From Stieleria mannarensis (GTDB taxonomy: Bacteria > Planctomycetota > Planctomycetia > Pirellulales > Pirellulaceae): a DNA stretch of 64,000 bases. The position numbers and the translations under genes are program-made. The DNA lies in NCBI RefSeq assembly GCF_014154935.1, contig NZ_JACEHH010000002.1:186001-250000 (forward strand). Direction: 5' to 3'. A model generated the notes under the pieces. The model was given only the letters and a program-made list of their open reading frames with translations, had not been told where the DNA came from and did no database searches. Positions within the stretch are counted from its first letter, which is position 1. Each line of letters begins with the position of its first letter. Positions 36,392 to 45,413 of the stretch are shown here, piece by piece.

Positions 36392-37296
36392 GTGCCGAAC
36401 GCGATTCAGGTTCTAGCGATGCATGGCGCGGCAGGGGGCTGATCGTACTCGCGGCGGTGATGTGGAGTACGAGTGGTTTTTTTGCCAAGGCGCCTTGGTT
36501 TGACGGTTGGCCGGAGGAGTCTCGGGGGGCGCTGCTGGCGTTTTTTCGCAGTTTGTTTGCGCTCGTCCTGCTGGCACCATTGGTTCGCCGCGTGGAGTTT
36601 CGGCGGGCGATGCTCCCGATGACGATCTGTTTCGCCGTGATGGTTTGGTCGTTCATGTCGGCGATGGTCTACGTTTCGGCGGCCAGCGTGATTTGGTTGC
36701 AGTACCTTTCGCCCGCCTGGGTGATGCTGGGCGCGGTGACGATTTTGAAGGATCGTGTCGGTGTCGCCGAGGTGCGGATGTTTCTGTTTTGCATTGCCGG
36801 CGTGGCGTTGATCGTCGTGATGGAACTGCGCGAGGGAGGGAATTTGCTGGCGACGTTGCTGGCCATCCTCTCTGGGATCACGTTTGCCGGCGTGGTGCTT
36901 TCGATGCGATCGATGAGCGAAGTGGATTCGGCGTGGTTGATCACGCTCAACCATGCCGCGGCTGTGATCTTGTTATTACCCTGGGCCTGGTCGACCCACC
37001 AAACGATCCAGGTGTCGGCGTATGTGGCATTGGGAGCATTTGGCGTGATTCAAATGTCGATTCCGTACATCTTGTTCGCGCGCGGACTGCGTCAGGTGAA
37101 TAGTGCCGAGGCGTCGATGTTGATCTTGATCGAACCGGTGCTGGTTCCGATTTGGGTTTACATCGCCTGGCGCCACCACCCCTCCTATGACCCGCCGCAG
37201 TGGTGGACACTCGTCGGGGGCGGAATGATTTTTGTCGGACTCGTGCAGCGCTACCTGCCGACGGTCATTCGTCACGCCCGACGCCGACGAACGTGA
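36388..37296 (+). CDS. EamA/DMT-family transporter
   Basis: A 302-residue protein with ten predicted transmembrane helices in two EamA repeats. The first starts at GLIVLAAVMWSTSGFFAK; the second begins around LLAILSGITFAGVVLSM and ends with the typical AEASMLILIEPVLVPIW. The start is GTG (GTGA overlap with the antiporter stop), so the two genes are translationally coupled. DMT carriers move amino acids, nucleotide sugars or drug-like metabolites; no substrate can be assigned. The gene ends before repeat array A4. Confidence 0.9.
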   Translation: MSAERDSGSSDAWRGRGLIVLAAVMWSTSGFFAKAPWFDGWPEESRGALLAFFRSLFALVLLAPLVRRVEFRRAMLPMTICFAVMVWSFMSAMVYVSAASVIWLQYLSPAWVMLGAVTILKDRVGVAEVRMFLFCIAGVALIVVMELREGGNLLATLLAILSGITFAGVVLSMRSMSEVDSAWLITLNHAAAVILLLPWAWSTHQTIQVSAYVALGAFGVIQMSIPYILFARGLRQVNSAEASMLILIEPVLVPIWVYIAWRHHPSYDPPQWWTLVGGGMIFVGLVQRYLPTVIRHARRRRT

Positions 37297-37434
37297 ATTC
37301 TCAACCACACAACGCCCGTGTTGCTAGCACTTGACCGGAGTACCGATCCCGGTGGACGTCGATTGTCGAAGTGACGGATTCGATCGTCGCGTAAGTCGCT
37401 AAGACTTCCGCAAGCCGCGAGCCCGCCAGCCGAT

Positions 37435-37744
37435 TGTCCCCCGCGGGGACACGGCACCAATCGTCGCGTCCGGATTACAGAGTAGATCCCGGCGGGGACA
37501 CGGCACCAATGGGGACACCCAGCGGGGACACACCCAGCGGGGACATGGCACCATGCATCACCCAGCGGGGACATGGCACCATGCATAGCGTCCGCATTGC
37601 AGTGCTAGCATTTCGGCGCGGTCGCCGTCGGATTTACAAGTGCCGTGTCCCCGAGGACGGGACCGGTCGGATTCACAAGTGCCGTGTCCCCGGGCGGGAG
37701 AAGGTGCCGTGTCCCCGGGCGGGAGTAGGTGTCCCCGGGCGGGA
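37435..37744. repeat. GTGCCRTGTCCCC repeat array A4, two opposed halves
   Basis: The left half (37445-37580) has four or more units in the GGGGACAYGGCAC orientation, two of them extended as GGGGACATGGCACCATGCAT. The right half (37651-37744) has at least three GTGCCGTGTCCCC units in the opposite orientation. A GTCCCC-CGC-GGGGAC hairpin opens the array at 37436-37450. It lies between the converging EamA and lipase genes; the rest of the gap 37297-37800 holds no gene. Confidence 0.87.
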
Positions 37745-37800
37745 GGCTTGTCCTCGAGTGGGGGCTGACAGGATGGGAGCCTTTCCCACGGTTGGAGCCG

Positions 37801-39030
37801 CTATTGTTCGACCGATTCGTGCTCGACCAGGAGATCTTTGATCTCGATGTACATCGGGTCATTGATCACTTCGTGCAACAGGGCGTCGTCGTAGAGCATG
37901 TGCTCGTTGTCGCCCGCACCGCTGAGGAATCCGATCCATTGCGAGGCCGTCGGAACAAAGAAGATCTCTCCGCTATCGAACAGAATCTCGTAGTGGGCGC
38001 TGTTGGTACCGGTCAACGGGTTGATGTTGTGGGTGTTGCCGACGTGTTCGTAGTAGATGATCGTCGGGCTTTTCCAGTTTTCCCAGATTGCCTCTTTGTC
38101 GGGAAAGGTCGTTGCGGGGTCTCCAAGCACGACGAATCGCTCGGTCACGTCGGCAAGCTTGATTCCGTCAGGACCGACATCCCCCAAGATCGATCGGAAC
38201 TGGGCATTGCCGACCTTGGGAGAACCGAACGTCTGCAGACTTTGGACGGGGATGTTTTCGTCATAGTGCAAGCGGGCTGCGCAGACGGTGGCACGAGCCG
38301 CACCGAGACTGTGGCCGGTCAAGAACACCTTGCGTCCGGCATTGTGGGCACTGCGAGCGTGACCGGCGACCCAGTCAAACACCGCATCGGCACTTTCCCA
38401 GAACCCCTGATGCACGCGGCACTCCTTGTCATTCAGTTTGACTTTGATCGGCACATCAAGCAAATCGACTTCGACGTCGCGTTCAGGGGTCAGCGTTCCT
38501 TCGGCACTGGTGCCTCGAAAGGCGATGACGGTCGCGTTGCCGATTCGAAATGCAGCGGCCTCCGATCCTGAAATGGCATCCATGATCACGTCGATCCCGC
38601 CGGCCGGGATCCCTTGGGGCGTAAACCGATCGATCAAATCTTGGCGAAACGCCGTTCCGCTGAGGGCGTCGCTGTAGACGCCCATACTGAGCTGGGCCAA
38701 AAAGTACGAATTCAAGCTCGACATGCCGTTGTCTTCGGCGTCGAAAAAGTCGTAGGGCAAAATGACGGGCGTCTCAGTTTCGTCGTCAGGCGTGCTGTTG
38801 GAGTTTCCTCCCGTACCGGTGCTACCACTGGACGTCGTCACTTCGCCGGTTCGCGGATCGATGCTCCACTGCACCGACGACTCGATCGTGTTGAGATGGG
38901 ACGTGTTGGCAACCGGTTTGCTTCCGCTGGCCTGTTTGGTCGTGTCGATCCGTTCAGCGGCGTGGGCGGTTGGCAGCCAGGCGAGGACGGCGGCCAAACA
39001 AAGCAACAGTGTTTTCTTGGACAGGGTCAT
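37801..39030 (-). CDS. Secreted lipase, class 3 fold
   Basis: A 409-residue protein from ATG 39030-39028 with a signal peptide (LLLCLAAVLAWLPTAHAA). A short Ser/Gly/Thr-rich linker follows (TSSGSTGTGGNSNS). The class 3 lipase domain has the elbow VFLTGHSLGAARATV with Ser near residue 241, the upstream ATVIAFRGTS segment (oxyanion region) and a later FGSPKVGN. A catalytic Asp is expected around VVLGDPATTFP. It is probably secreted and acts on acylglycerols or related esters. Single gene, divergent from the GGCT-like gene. Confidence 0.9.
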   Translation of the reverse strand: MTLSKKTLLLCLAAVLAWLPTAHAAERIDTTKQASGSKPVANTSHLNTIESSVQWSIDPRTGEVTTSSGSTGTGGNSNSTPDDETETPVILPYDFFDAEDNGMSSLNSYFLAQLSMGVYSDALSGTAFRQDLIDRFTPQGIPAGGIDVIMDAISGSEAAAFRIGNATVIAFRGTSAEGTLTPERDVEVDLLDVPIKVKLNDKECRVHQGFWESADAVFDWVAGHARSAHNAGRKVFLTGHSLGAARATVCAARLHYDENIPVQSLQTFGSPKVGNAQFRSILGDVGPDGIKLADVTERFVVLGDPATTFPDKEAIWENWKSPTIIYYEHVGNTHNINPLTGTNSAHYEILFDSGEIFFVPTASQWIGFLSGAGDNEHMLYDDALLHEVINDPMYIEIKDLLVEHESVEQ

Positions 39031-39349
39031 TGTCGATTCCGTTTTGATCGTTGGAGTGAAAGGGCCGCCCGATTCATGGGCTTGCCGATCCAAGCGAATC
39101 CCCGATCAAAATGTGACAGTGAATCTGCCGCCGGGATCGCCCAGTCCGTTCGGATTGTGGGGGGCACTGGGAACGCGTGCTTCGAGCGAAACGATCCAGG
39201 AACAGTTGAACCAATAACCCTGCCTTGAAAAGGGCGACCAGGTGCGGCGTCAATTCCGCTCGCCGAAGAGGCGGACTTCGGCGGCGATTCACGTTAAACT
39301 GAATCCCTGAGAGAGGTTTGTTGTCGTCAAAACGCCGCCTGAATCGGAC
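39031..39349. other. Divergent intergenic region, no gene supported
   Basis: A 319-bp gap between the lipase and the GGCT-like gene. It holds a perfect 8-bp inverted repeat CGCCGAAG/CTTCGGCG (39261-39268 and 39276-39283, 7-nt loop) about 65 bp upstream of the GGCT-like start, perhaps an operator. No gene is visible. Confidence 0.45.
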
Positions 39350-39904
39350 ATGAAGTACTTTGCATACGGTTCGAATTGCAGCCCCGCCATCTTGGAGAAA
39401 AAACGAGTCGCGTTCACGAGTGCCCGGCCTGCCGTCTTAGCCGGGTATCGCTTGCGGTTCAACAAGATGGCGTTGCGGGATGGGCTGCCCTCCGGACTCG
39501 GGTACGCCAACATCAACGAAGACTGCGGCGGCAAAGTCGAAGGTGTTCTGTATGAAATCGTCGACCAGCATCTGGACCGATTGGACCAATCCGAGCGTTA
39601 TCCGGATCACTACGGACGCATCGACGTCACCGTGCAGTCGGGTTTGCATGCCGTCCGCTGCATTAGCTATCAGGCCCGACATGACAAAATCGCCGACGGA
39701 TTACGACCGCCACGCGAATACTTGAATCATGTTTTGGAAGCCAGAGACTTTGTATCCTGGCAGTATTTCGAAACGCTTCGTCGATCCGAAGCGTTCGAGG
39801 ATGCGTGTGGTTGCTGCGGCACGATGTGCGAGGTGCATTTTGTGCAGGAGGCCGATCGCGTGCACATGCTTTGTCGCGCCTGCACCGAGACGCGACAGCG
39901 GTGA
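39350..39904 (+). CDS. GGCT-like protein with C-terminal cysteine cluster
   Basis: A 184-residue protein. It begins with the gamma-glutamylcyclotransferase phosphate-loop motif YFAYGSNCSP and has the likely catalytic Glu82 in LDQSERYPDHYGR. These place it in the AIG2/GGCT-like fold, which cyclises gamma-glutamyl compounds to 5-oxoproline. Unusually, the last 35 residues carry C153, C155, C156 and C160 followed by C175 and C178, spaced like a small zinc ribbon. GGCT proteins normally end without such a tail. Whether it binds metal is not known. Single gene, probably cytoplasmic. Confidence 0.83.
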   Translation: MKYFAYGSNCSPAILEKKRVAFTSARPAVLAGYRLRFNKMALRDGLPSGLGYANINEDCGGKVEGVLYEIVDQHLDRLDQSERYPDHYGRIDVTVQSGLHAVRCISYQARHDKIADGLRPPREYLNHVLEARDFVSWQYFETLRRSEAFEDACGCCGTMCEVHFVQEADRVHMLCRACTETRQR

Positions 39905-40289
39905 GCAGCCACGCGGGGCCGCCGACAGACGGCGGCCGAGGCAGAAGCGGTGCCCCCGCGAAACGGTGCGTTTCGAATGCCGGAAACGCAGGGGGGGCAG
40001 GCTTGTCTGGGATTTTTATTGAACGGAACGCCGCCGGCGAGACGGGGGCCGTTGCTGATCGCTTCCGCCCGACGTTCAAGCCCCCGAGCCCATCCGAATG
40101 GGCACTTTTCCCAACACTTGTTGCGAATCGGCAACGGGCGTCGTGGCGCGGGGACAACGCTTGGTGACGCACCCGATGATGGCGGTTGCGTTTTGACCGG
40201 CGTTGACCGTGATGAGTGGTTTTGGGCACGGATTCTGCATTTGGGCATCCGCATCTTTTGCGTCTCGTCCCCGATTGCGGTTTGCCTCC
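39905..40289. other. Intergenic region, no gene supported
   Basis: This 385-bp stretch has several overlapping frames on both strands, with biased, arginine-rich translations and no start signals. An ACGCCGCCGGCG-type GC-rich segment occurs near 40031. It may hold dispersed-repeat sequence; nothing further is supported. Confidence 0.45.
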
Positions 40290-41123
40290 ATGCATTGCGT
40301 TACCCTGGCCGATCTTGCCGCCACGTTGTCCCAGCACGGACCTTCTCTGTTGGAACTGCGGCCGCGGATTCCTTCGACAACGATCATGCGCTATTGGACG
40401 GCGTCACGCTCGCGACATGAATTGTGGCATCGAGTGATGGGACGTTACCGAGACGCCAAGAATGCGGGGAACTACGGCCGACTGGCGGACTGGTGGTCCG
40501 AGCACGTCGTCGTCTTGGAAGAGATTTTGGTTTCAGAACTGCTGACCCGAGTCGTCGCGGCCATCGGAGCGGAAACCGCCGCGGTCGAGGGTGAGGAAAG
40601 CCACGAGAGTCACCAAAGTCTTTCCGCGGTTACCCATGGTATCTATCTGGGACACATCGAAGCGAGCAATCGAGTGGCACAGATCATCCTGGAATCCTGT
40701 GGGGCGCGGGTGCAGGACACCGTCCGGCTAAATCGACTCCGCTACGGCGTCGAGCGATGGACCGATTGGCTGATCGGACGCGTCAGCGTCAGTCGCGACC
40801 GCTCGTTCCAGTACAGCATCGACGTCGAGCGATCGAGGACGTTTTACGATGAAGTCCGCGAAGGCGCGTCGTGCGTCCATCGCGACACGACGACCTGGTT
40901 GATGAACGCCGCCATGCGGGAGATGTTGGTGCGGCGAACGAGTGAAAACTCCGCGCTCGCGCATGCCAACCACGAAGTCGCTTCGTCCGCCTTGGCGATG
41001 TTTCGACCCGAGTTGTTTGACGATTACGGCGTCCCCAAGTCGGTGTGGTTGAATCGCTTGCAACGCGACGCCGCCAAACTGAAACCGTTTGACTTTGCCG
41101 GAACCGGTCAAGGGTTCTGCTGA
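40290..41123 (+). CDS. Conserved-looking helical protein of unknown function
   Basis: A 277-residue protein that I do not recognise. The start ATG 40290 (MHCVTLADLAATLSQHG) is chosen over an upstream in-frame ATG at 40203 because the intervening residues look non-coding. The body is largely helical, charged and without signal peptide or transmembrane segment, so probably cytoplasmic. Tryptophan-containing segments such as YGRLADWWSEHVVVLEEIL and GVERWTDWLIGRV, and even codon composition, support a real gene. It has no clear operon partner. Confidence 0.68.
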   Translation: MHCVTLADLAATLSQHGPSLLELRPRIPSTTIMRYWTASRSRHELWHRVMGRYRDAKNAGNYGRLADWWSEHVVVLEEILVSELLTRVVAAIGAETAAVEGEESHESHQSLSAVTHGIYLGHIEASNRVAQIILESCGARVQDTVRLNRLRYGVERWTDWLIGRVSVSRDRSFQYSIDVERSRTFYDEVREGASCVHRDTTTWLMNAAMREMLVRRTSENSALAHANHEVASSALAMFRPELFDDYGVPKSVWLNRLQRDAAKLKPFDFAGTGQGFC

Positions 41124-41306
41124 TGACTGGGAACGTTGGCCTCCAGTAGCGGAAGCTGCCAACAGTCTATTGAATTCATCGAAACGAAGATTTCAACGGT
41201 TAGCCGGTGGGCGTTCGTGTCGGTTTTATCACGGCGAGAACCGCGGCTAGTGCCGTGCGGATGACTGAATCAAGCGAATCATTCGACAAGCCGACAGCGA
41301 GTTCTC

Positions 41307-42608
41307 CTACGACGCGTGCTGAGAAAACCCCGGTTTCGTTTCGACCAGAATTTCCAGGATTTCGCGGCGCATTTTCGACGTCAAGTGATCGAAGTCGCCT
41401 GAATCATCGCGGCCTTCAAGAATCGCGATTAACCGCGAAACAACTTGCTCGCGAACCTGTTTCGGCAAGGCATCGAAAGCGGGCGAATAGATCAGGTAGC
41501 TACACGGGTACTTGAACAAGCGGGTTTCCAAATCAAAATCACGCAGCGAACGGCCGCGCGAATCCTTGATCGAGCGGGCGGAAAAATCTGCGACAAACTC
41601 CGACGCGCCGCTCACCGTGTCGGTCAACTGAAATTCGTCGACCATCAACAAGTATCGCAGGACTCGGTCGGCCGATGCCGCGATGCGGCGCTGGGCACTT
41701 TCGCTGATGTGATCCTTCGGCCGCTCCAGCAATTCGTTCATCTGATATGACTGGTGCAACGCCTGCCGCGTCTCGTAGTTCGCCGCCGCGATCGCGTTGT
41801 GCATTTGCGTCTGATGTTCCAGCACCATCAACGCCACGATGTCGCTGTGCGGTGCAATGTAGTCGTCGGTATCGATGTACTCGTCCAGAGTCGACTGGTT
41901 CGCACCGGGATCGCGATCGAACGTGTACTCGTCGCCTTCGCAAATGGTGTTGCCCATGTGCCGCATCGCGCCATGATTGCCAGTGACGTACCACCCGCCC
42001 CAACGCTGTTCAAACGGGCTGGTGTGGTCGGTCAGAAAGGTTCCGCTGCCCAGCTTGGGACGGCCCGCCGGATCGGCGAACACGCTGCGGACCAAGTACC
42101 CCGGAACCCCCTGCGTTCGGCTGGACGCGTGGCAGGACAAACAATTCCCGCGATCACGAACAAAGCTCGGCGGCTGCTGGGAGGGCGTCTGTTTCAGCGT
42201 GTAAAAAATCGCCCCCTGGTCGGCATCGGTCGTGGCGAACTCAAGCACATCGCCCCGCTGGCAGTAGCCGACATACACATCGTCGTTGAAGTACAACGCC
42301 CGCGGGCGTCGCGGTGAAATGCGATGCAGCTGCAAACTCGTTTTGGAAAACACCAACGTCTGGGAACTCGTCGGGACATCCAGGGCCTCAAGCACCGCTG
42401 GCAGGTACCCGAATTGATCGTCGTATTGCAGCGACGTTTCGCCCGATTGCAGGCGCCGGGACAACTGGGCGACCGGGTCATTGACCTCGGCGTCGAGGTA
42501 ATTGATCGGCTCGCGTTCGAAATTGCCTTGTTGGGCGGTCGCACAGGGGACGCCGCAAAGGCACACCAAGCAGGGAATCAGGATGGCGAGGGCGGACCAG
42601 GGACGCAT
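41307..42608 (-). CDS. Secreted CxxCH haem protein, planctomycete type
   Basis: A 433-residue protein from ATG 42608-42606 with a signal peptide (LAILIPCLVCLCGVPCATAQ). A single CxxCH motif occurs in RGNCLSCHASSRTQG near residue 158, followed by GTFLTDHTSPFEQRWGGWYV and TGNHGAMRHMGN, where His or Met could provide the second haem ligand. It does not show the DUF1592 or DUF1553 domain set. A periplasmic electron-transfer or oxidase-like role is inferred. It is divergent from the Rrf2 regulator with a shared 148-bp promoter region, so it may be the regulator's target. Confidence 0.82.
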   Translation of the reverse strand: MRPWSALAILIPCLVCLCGVPCATAQQGNFEREPINYLDAEVNDPVAQLSRRLQSGETSLQYDDQFGYLPAVLEALDVPTSSQTLVFSKTSLQLHRISPRRPRALYFNDDVYVGYCQRGDVLEFATTDADQGAIFYTLKQTPSQQPPSFVRDRGNCLSCHASSRTQGVPGYLVRSVFADPAGRPKLGSGTFLTDHTSPFEQRWGGWYVTGNHGAMRHMGNTICEGDEYTFDRDPGANQSTLDEYIDTDDYIAPHSDIVALMVLEHQTQMHNAIAAANYETRQALHQSYQMNELLERPKDHISESAQRRIAASADRVLRYLLMVDEFQLTDTVSGASEFVADFSARSIKDSRGRSLRDFDLETRLFKYPCSYLIYSPAFDALPKQVREQVVSRLIAILEGRDDSGDFDHLTSKMRREILEILVETKPGFSQHAS

Positions 42609-42692
42609 TGACAATCTTCTCCGCTGCACGGGAAACTTCGCAATCATTGACAAAATGGCGCGCATCGGCTCTCGTGACGCCATGACTCAGGG

Positions 42693-42698
42693 TATAAT
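42693..42698 (+). promoter_or_regulatory. Candidate -10 element for the Rrf2-type gene
   Basis: An exact TATAAT stands 59 bp upstream of the regulator start in the divergent region 42609-42756. No good -35 box lies at the usual distance, so assignment is tentative. Confidence 0.35.
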
Positions 42699-42756
42699 CT
42701 ACGATTCTGCACGTCAATGTGTACTATTTAGCTGATCTCGGATTTCGGGCAAATTC

Positions 42757-43179
42757 ATGCTTTCCAAAACCGCCGAATACGCGCTCCGGGCCGTCGCATG
42801 CCTGGGCAGCCAGCCTGGGGAACCGGCTTCGGCCGACCGTTTGGCGGAACAGACTAAGGTGCCACGCCGCTACCTGACGCGGGTGTTGCAGGATTTAGCC
42901 GCCGCCGGGCTGGTGTCCTCGCGTCCGGGGCCTGGGGGAGGCTATGAGTTGAGTCGGGCGACCGACGAGTTGACGATTCTGGATGTCGTCAGCGTTGTCG
43001 CGCCGATCGAGCGGATTCGGCACTGCCCATTGGGATTGAAGTCGCACCACAAGCTCTGCCCGCTTCACGCCGAACTGGACAAAGCCTATGCGGCAACCGA
43101 AGCCGCGTTTGCGGGCGTGACGATCAAGGAATTGGTCGAATCGACCAGCGAGATCATTCCGCTGTGTGAATCGCCATAG
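42757..43179 (+). CDS. Rrf2-family transcriptional regulator
   Basis: A 140-residue Rrf2 protein with the N-terminal winged helix ([17 protein letters not shown], then [19 protein letters not shown] and the wing SRPGPGGGY). Many members sense redox state, iron or nitric oxide through an Fe-S cluster held by three Cys. Here C90 and C101 followed by H104 match the first and third Cys plus His of the IscR pattern, but the middle cysteine is absent; H97 or H98 lie near its place. The cluster type, if any, is therefore uncertain. It is divergent from a haem protein, and the 3' end overlaps lpxK, on the opposite strand, by 26 bp. Confidence 0.9.
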   Translation: MLSKTAEYALRAVACLGSQPGEPASADRLAEQTKVPRRYLTRVLQDLAAAGLVSSRPGPGGGYELSRATDELTILDVVSVVAPIERIRHCPLGLKSHHKLCPLHAELDKAYAATEAAFAGVTIKELVESTSEIIPLCESP

Positions 43180-44188
43180 CGATGCGTTGCAGCATCGCGT
43201 CGAATTCCTTGGAGGGTTCGATTTCGGCGTCGATCGTCAGCGCCGATAGCGGCAGGTTGGCGATCCGGTCGGTCTGCAATTTGACGAGGTCTTTTTGCGT
43301 GCAGATCAACTGCCGGACGTCCGTTAACTCGTTCGCCCAGTGACGTAGTTGTTCAACGGTTTCGCGGTCGTATGGAGCGTGGTCGGGCAGGATGTTCTCG
43401 GCGACCACGACGGCACCGACGTCTTCGACGGTCCTTCGAAAAGCGGCCGGATTTCCGATGCCGCTGATCAGTCCGACTCGCTGCTTCCTCAGGTCGTCGA
43501 CCGCGGCCCGTCGGTCGGGGAACTGCAACAGCCCGCTGGGTCGATGGCTGGACCGCAAGATCAAGATGCCCGGGTTGGCCGAGCGGATGGTGGCAATCAC
43601 CTCACCGATCGCCGACTCGTCGACCTGATCGCAGCGTGTCAGGATGGCAACCTGGGCGCGGCACAGGCTGGTGAGCGGTTCACGCAACAATCCACGCGGC
43701 AACAAATGCCCGTAACCGAAGGGACAGGTCACGTCGACCAAGACGATGTCCAGGTCTCGATGCAAGCGTCGATGTTGGAACCCATCGTCCATCAAAATCA
43801 GTTGCGATTCCAATTCATCCACGGCGATCCGCGCCGCCGCGACTCGATCGGGGTTTTGGACGTGGGGGACATCGGGCAAACGCTGGTGCAACTCCGCCGC
43901 CTCGTCATTCTGATCGGCGTCACCGCGACCGTAGCCGCGTGAGACGATTGCCACTCGGATGTCGTGTCGGCGAAACCGCCGCGCCAGATCGGCAACGATC
44001 GGCGTCTTTCCCGTGCCGCCCGTCGTCAAATTGCCGACGCTGATCACCGCCGCCTCACAACGCTCGACGCCATCGCCGCGATCAAACGCTCGATTCCGTC
44101 GCGCGACCACGATGCGATACGGCAGCGCGGCGAATGCAAGTCCGGCCCGCATCCCTCCGGCCAGGATGCCGCTGCGGCGGCCGCTCAT
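43154..44188 (-). CDS. lpxK: Tetraacyldisaccharide 4'-kinase
   Basis: A 344-residue LpxK, which phosphorylates the lipid A disaccharide at the 4' position at the inner membrane. The P-loop is [12 protein letters not shown] (about residues 52-63), preceded by a hydrophobic N-terminal stretch ([16 protein letters not shown]). Further family motifs are [39 protein letters not shown] and, near the end, [13 protein letters not shown]. The start is taken as ATG 44188; an upstream TTG at 44206 is possible. This supports an LPS-bearing outer membrane. The end overlaps the converging Rrf2 gene by 26 bp. Confidence 0.95.
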   Translation of the reverse strand: MSGRRSGILAGGMRAGLAFAALPYRIVVARRNRAFDRGDGVERCEAAVISVGNLTTGGTGKTPIVADLARRFRRHDIRVAIVSRGYGRGDADQNDEAAELHQRLPDVPHVQNPDRVAAARIAVDELESQLILMDDGFQHRRLHRDLDIVLVDVTCPFGYGHLLPRGLLREPLTSLCRAQVAILTRCDQVDESAIGEVIATIRSANPGILILRSSHRPSGLLQFPDRRAAVDDLRKQRVGLISGIGNPAAFRRTVEDVGAVVVAENILPDHAPYDRETVEQLRHWANELTDVRQLICTQKDLVKLQTDRIANLPLSALTIDAEIEPSKEFDAMLQRIAMAIHTAE

Positions 44189-44313
44189 GATCGATCGATA
44201 GTCCAAGGGATGCGTGTGGTGGTGGGGACAAGCGGTGAATCACCGGTGTTTTACACGCTCCGTGGCTACGTCGCTATGCAACCTGCCAATAACGAAGGTG
44301 CGTCAGTCAACAC

Positions 44314-45060
44314 TCAATCCGGCTGTTGGATCCAGTGACGGGGCCGGTCGACGTCGACTCCATCGGCACGGTCATCCGGCGGTGGCAAGGGGGACAGCAC
44401 CGAAACGTCTCGCGTCTTGACCGCCGCGGCCGACTTGGCGACCGAATCCGAACTGGCCAGATGGGCGCCGACCGACGCTTGGGGAGCGGCGTGATTCGGC
44501 CAAGGCGTGGCCAGCGACGGGGGTTCGCCGATTGCGTTTTGGAACGTCCACTGCTTGCCGTCGGGTGCGATGACCGGCGGCGGGTTTTGGTCGGGCTGTC
44601 CGGCGAAACTATGCACCGCGGCGATGGATTGGTCCACGTATTGTGTTTCGGCAAACAGTCGCTCCAACTCGGCCAGCCGCTGCGTCTGGTCAGCGTCATG
44701 GTTGGCCAAGTCATGGTTGCCAGAGGCGACACTTGCGGTGGCGTTGAAGTGGCTTTCATAGAAGGGGTCGCGGTCGACCGGCACCGCCAGATCCTGGTAG
44801 GTCAGCGGCAATTGGCGCTTGTGCTGGGACGGGGCCGGTGGGCAATAGTCCGTCTGCGGATCGTACACGACGGGGACTTGGACATCTTCGGTCACTTCGC
44901 GGACCAGCATTTCGATCGACGCGTCGTCAAACGAATTTGATTTCGTCTGATTCAATCCGTCTTGGGCGGTCGAGGGATCGGGCAGCTTCGATTTGCGAAA
45001 CGGCAGAGAGAAGAGGAGTCCGCCGCCCAGAATGAGAATTCCGAGAGAGAAGCGTCGCAC
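44314..45060 (-). CDS. Membrane-anchored protein of unknown function
   Basis: A 248-residue protein from GTG 45060-45058. An N-terminal hydrophobic segment (FSLGILILGGGLLFSLPF) probably anchors it, and the rest looks soluble and largely disordered, rich in Pro, Asp, Ala and Gln. No family is recognised. It ends before lpxK on the same strand (gap about 125 bp) and diverges from the large gene at 45414. Confidence 0.65.
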   Translation of the reverse strand: MRRFSLGILILGGGLLFSLPFRKSKLPDPSTAQDGLNQTKSNSFDDASIEMLVREVTEDVQVPVVYDPQTDYCPPAPSQHKRQLPLTYQDLAVPVDRDPFYESHFNATASVASGNHDLANHDADQTQRLAELERLFAETQYVDQSIAAVHSFAGQPDQNPPPVIAPDGKQWTFQNAIGEPPSLATPWPNHAAPQASVGAHLASSDSVAKSAAAVKTRDVSVLSPLPPPDDRADGVDVDRPRHWIQQPD

Positions 45061-45413
45061 GCGAAAACCTGGGGATGGAAAGGAAACGAAGGGGCCACCC
45101 GCCGAAGGGGCAAGGCTCGGTCAGTTTCTTCCCTGAAGCATCAAGACGCGTCGTGCGATTGGAACCTATCGTCCCCCGGGGCATCGGCTGGATAGCAAAA
45201 TTGCGGGTTGGGGTCGCAGAAGGATCGCCGGCCGCCGGGTTCTGCGGACTGGGAAACCCGTGCGGTCTACGGGCCGGCCGATGGGTGTTCTCAGCGCTTT
45301 CAATACGATGCAGGCCCGCCAAAAAAAGTTTTCAGAATTTTGCACGGGCCCCCGCCGCGGCGGTCACTAACGAACAGAAACTTCCCGAAACTCCGCCCGG
45401 TGATGAGACGACG
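45061..45413. other. Divergent intergenic region; upstream extension of next frame judged non-coding
   Basis: The large frame that begins at 45414 is open back to 45075, but this part translates to Cys/Arg/Gly-rich sequence without start signals and is treated as leader DNA. It should contain promoters for both neighbours. No convincing -35/-10 pair was found. Confidence 0.5.

Noticed and set aside
37435..37744. CRISPR array
   Set aside because: The unit is only about 13 bp, occurs in both orientations and is irregularly spaced; no cas genes are nearby.
37434..37841. Plus-strand frame across repeat array A4
   Set aside because: Pure translation of the repeated unit with many Cys/Pro/Gly; no gene character.
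45075..45413. N-terminal extension of the 892-residue protein
   Set aside because: Residues are Cys/Arg/Gly-rich, with no start signal; the natural start at 45414 opens a helical domain.
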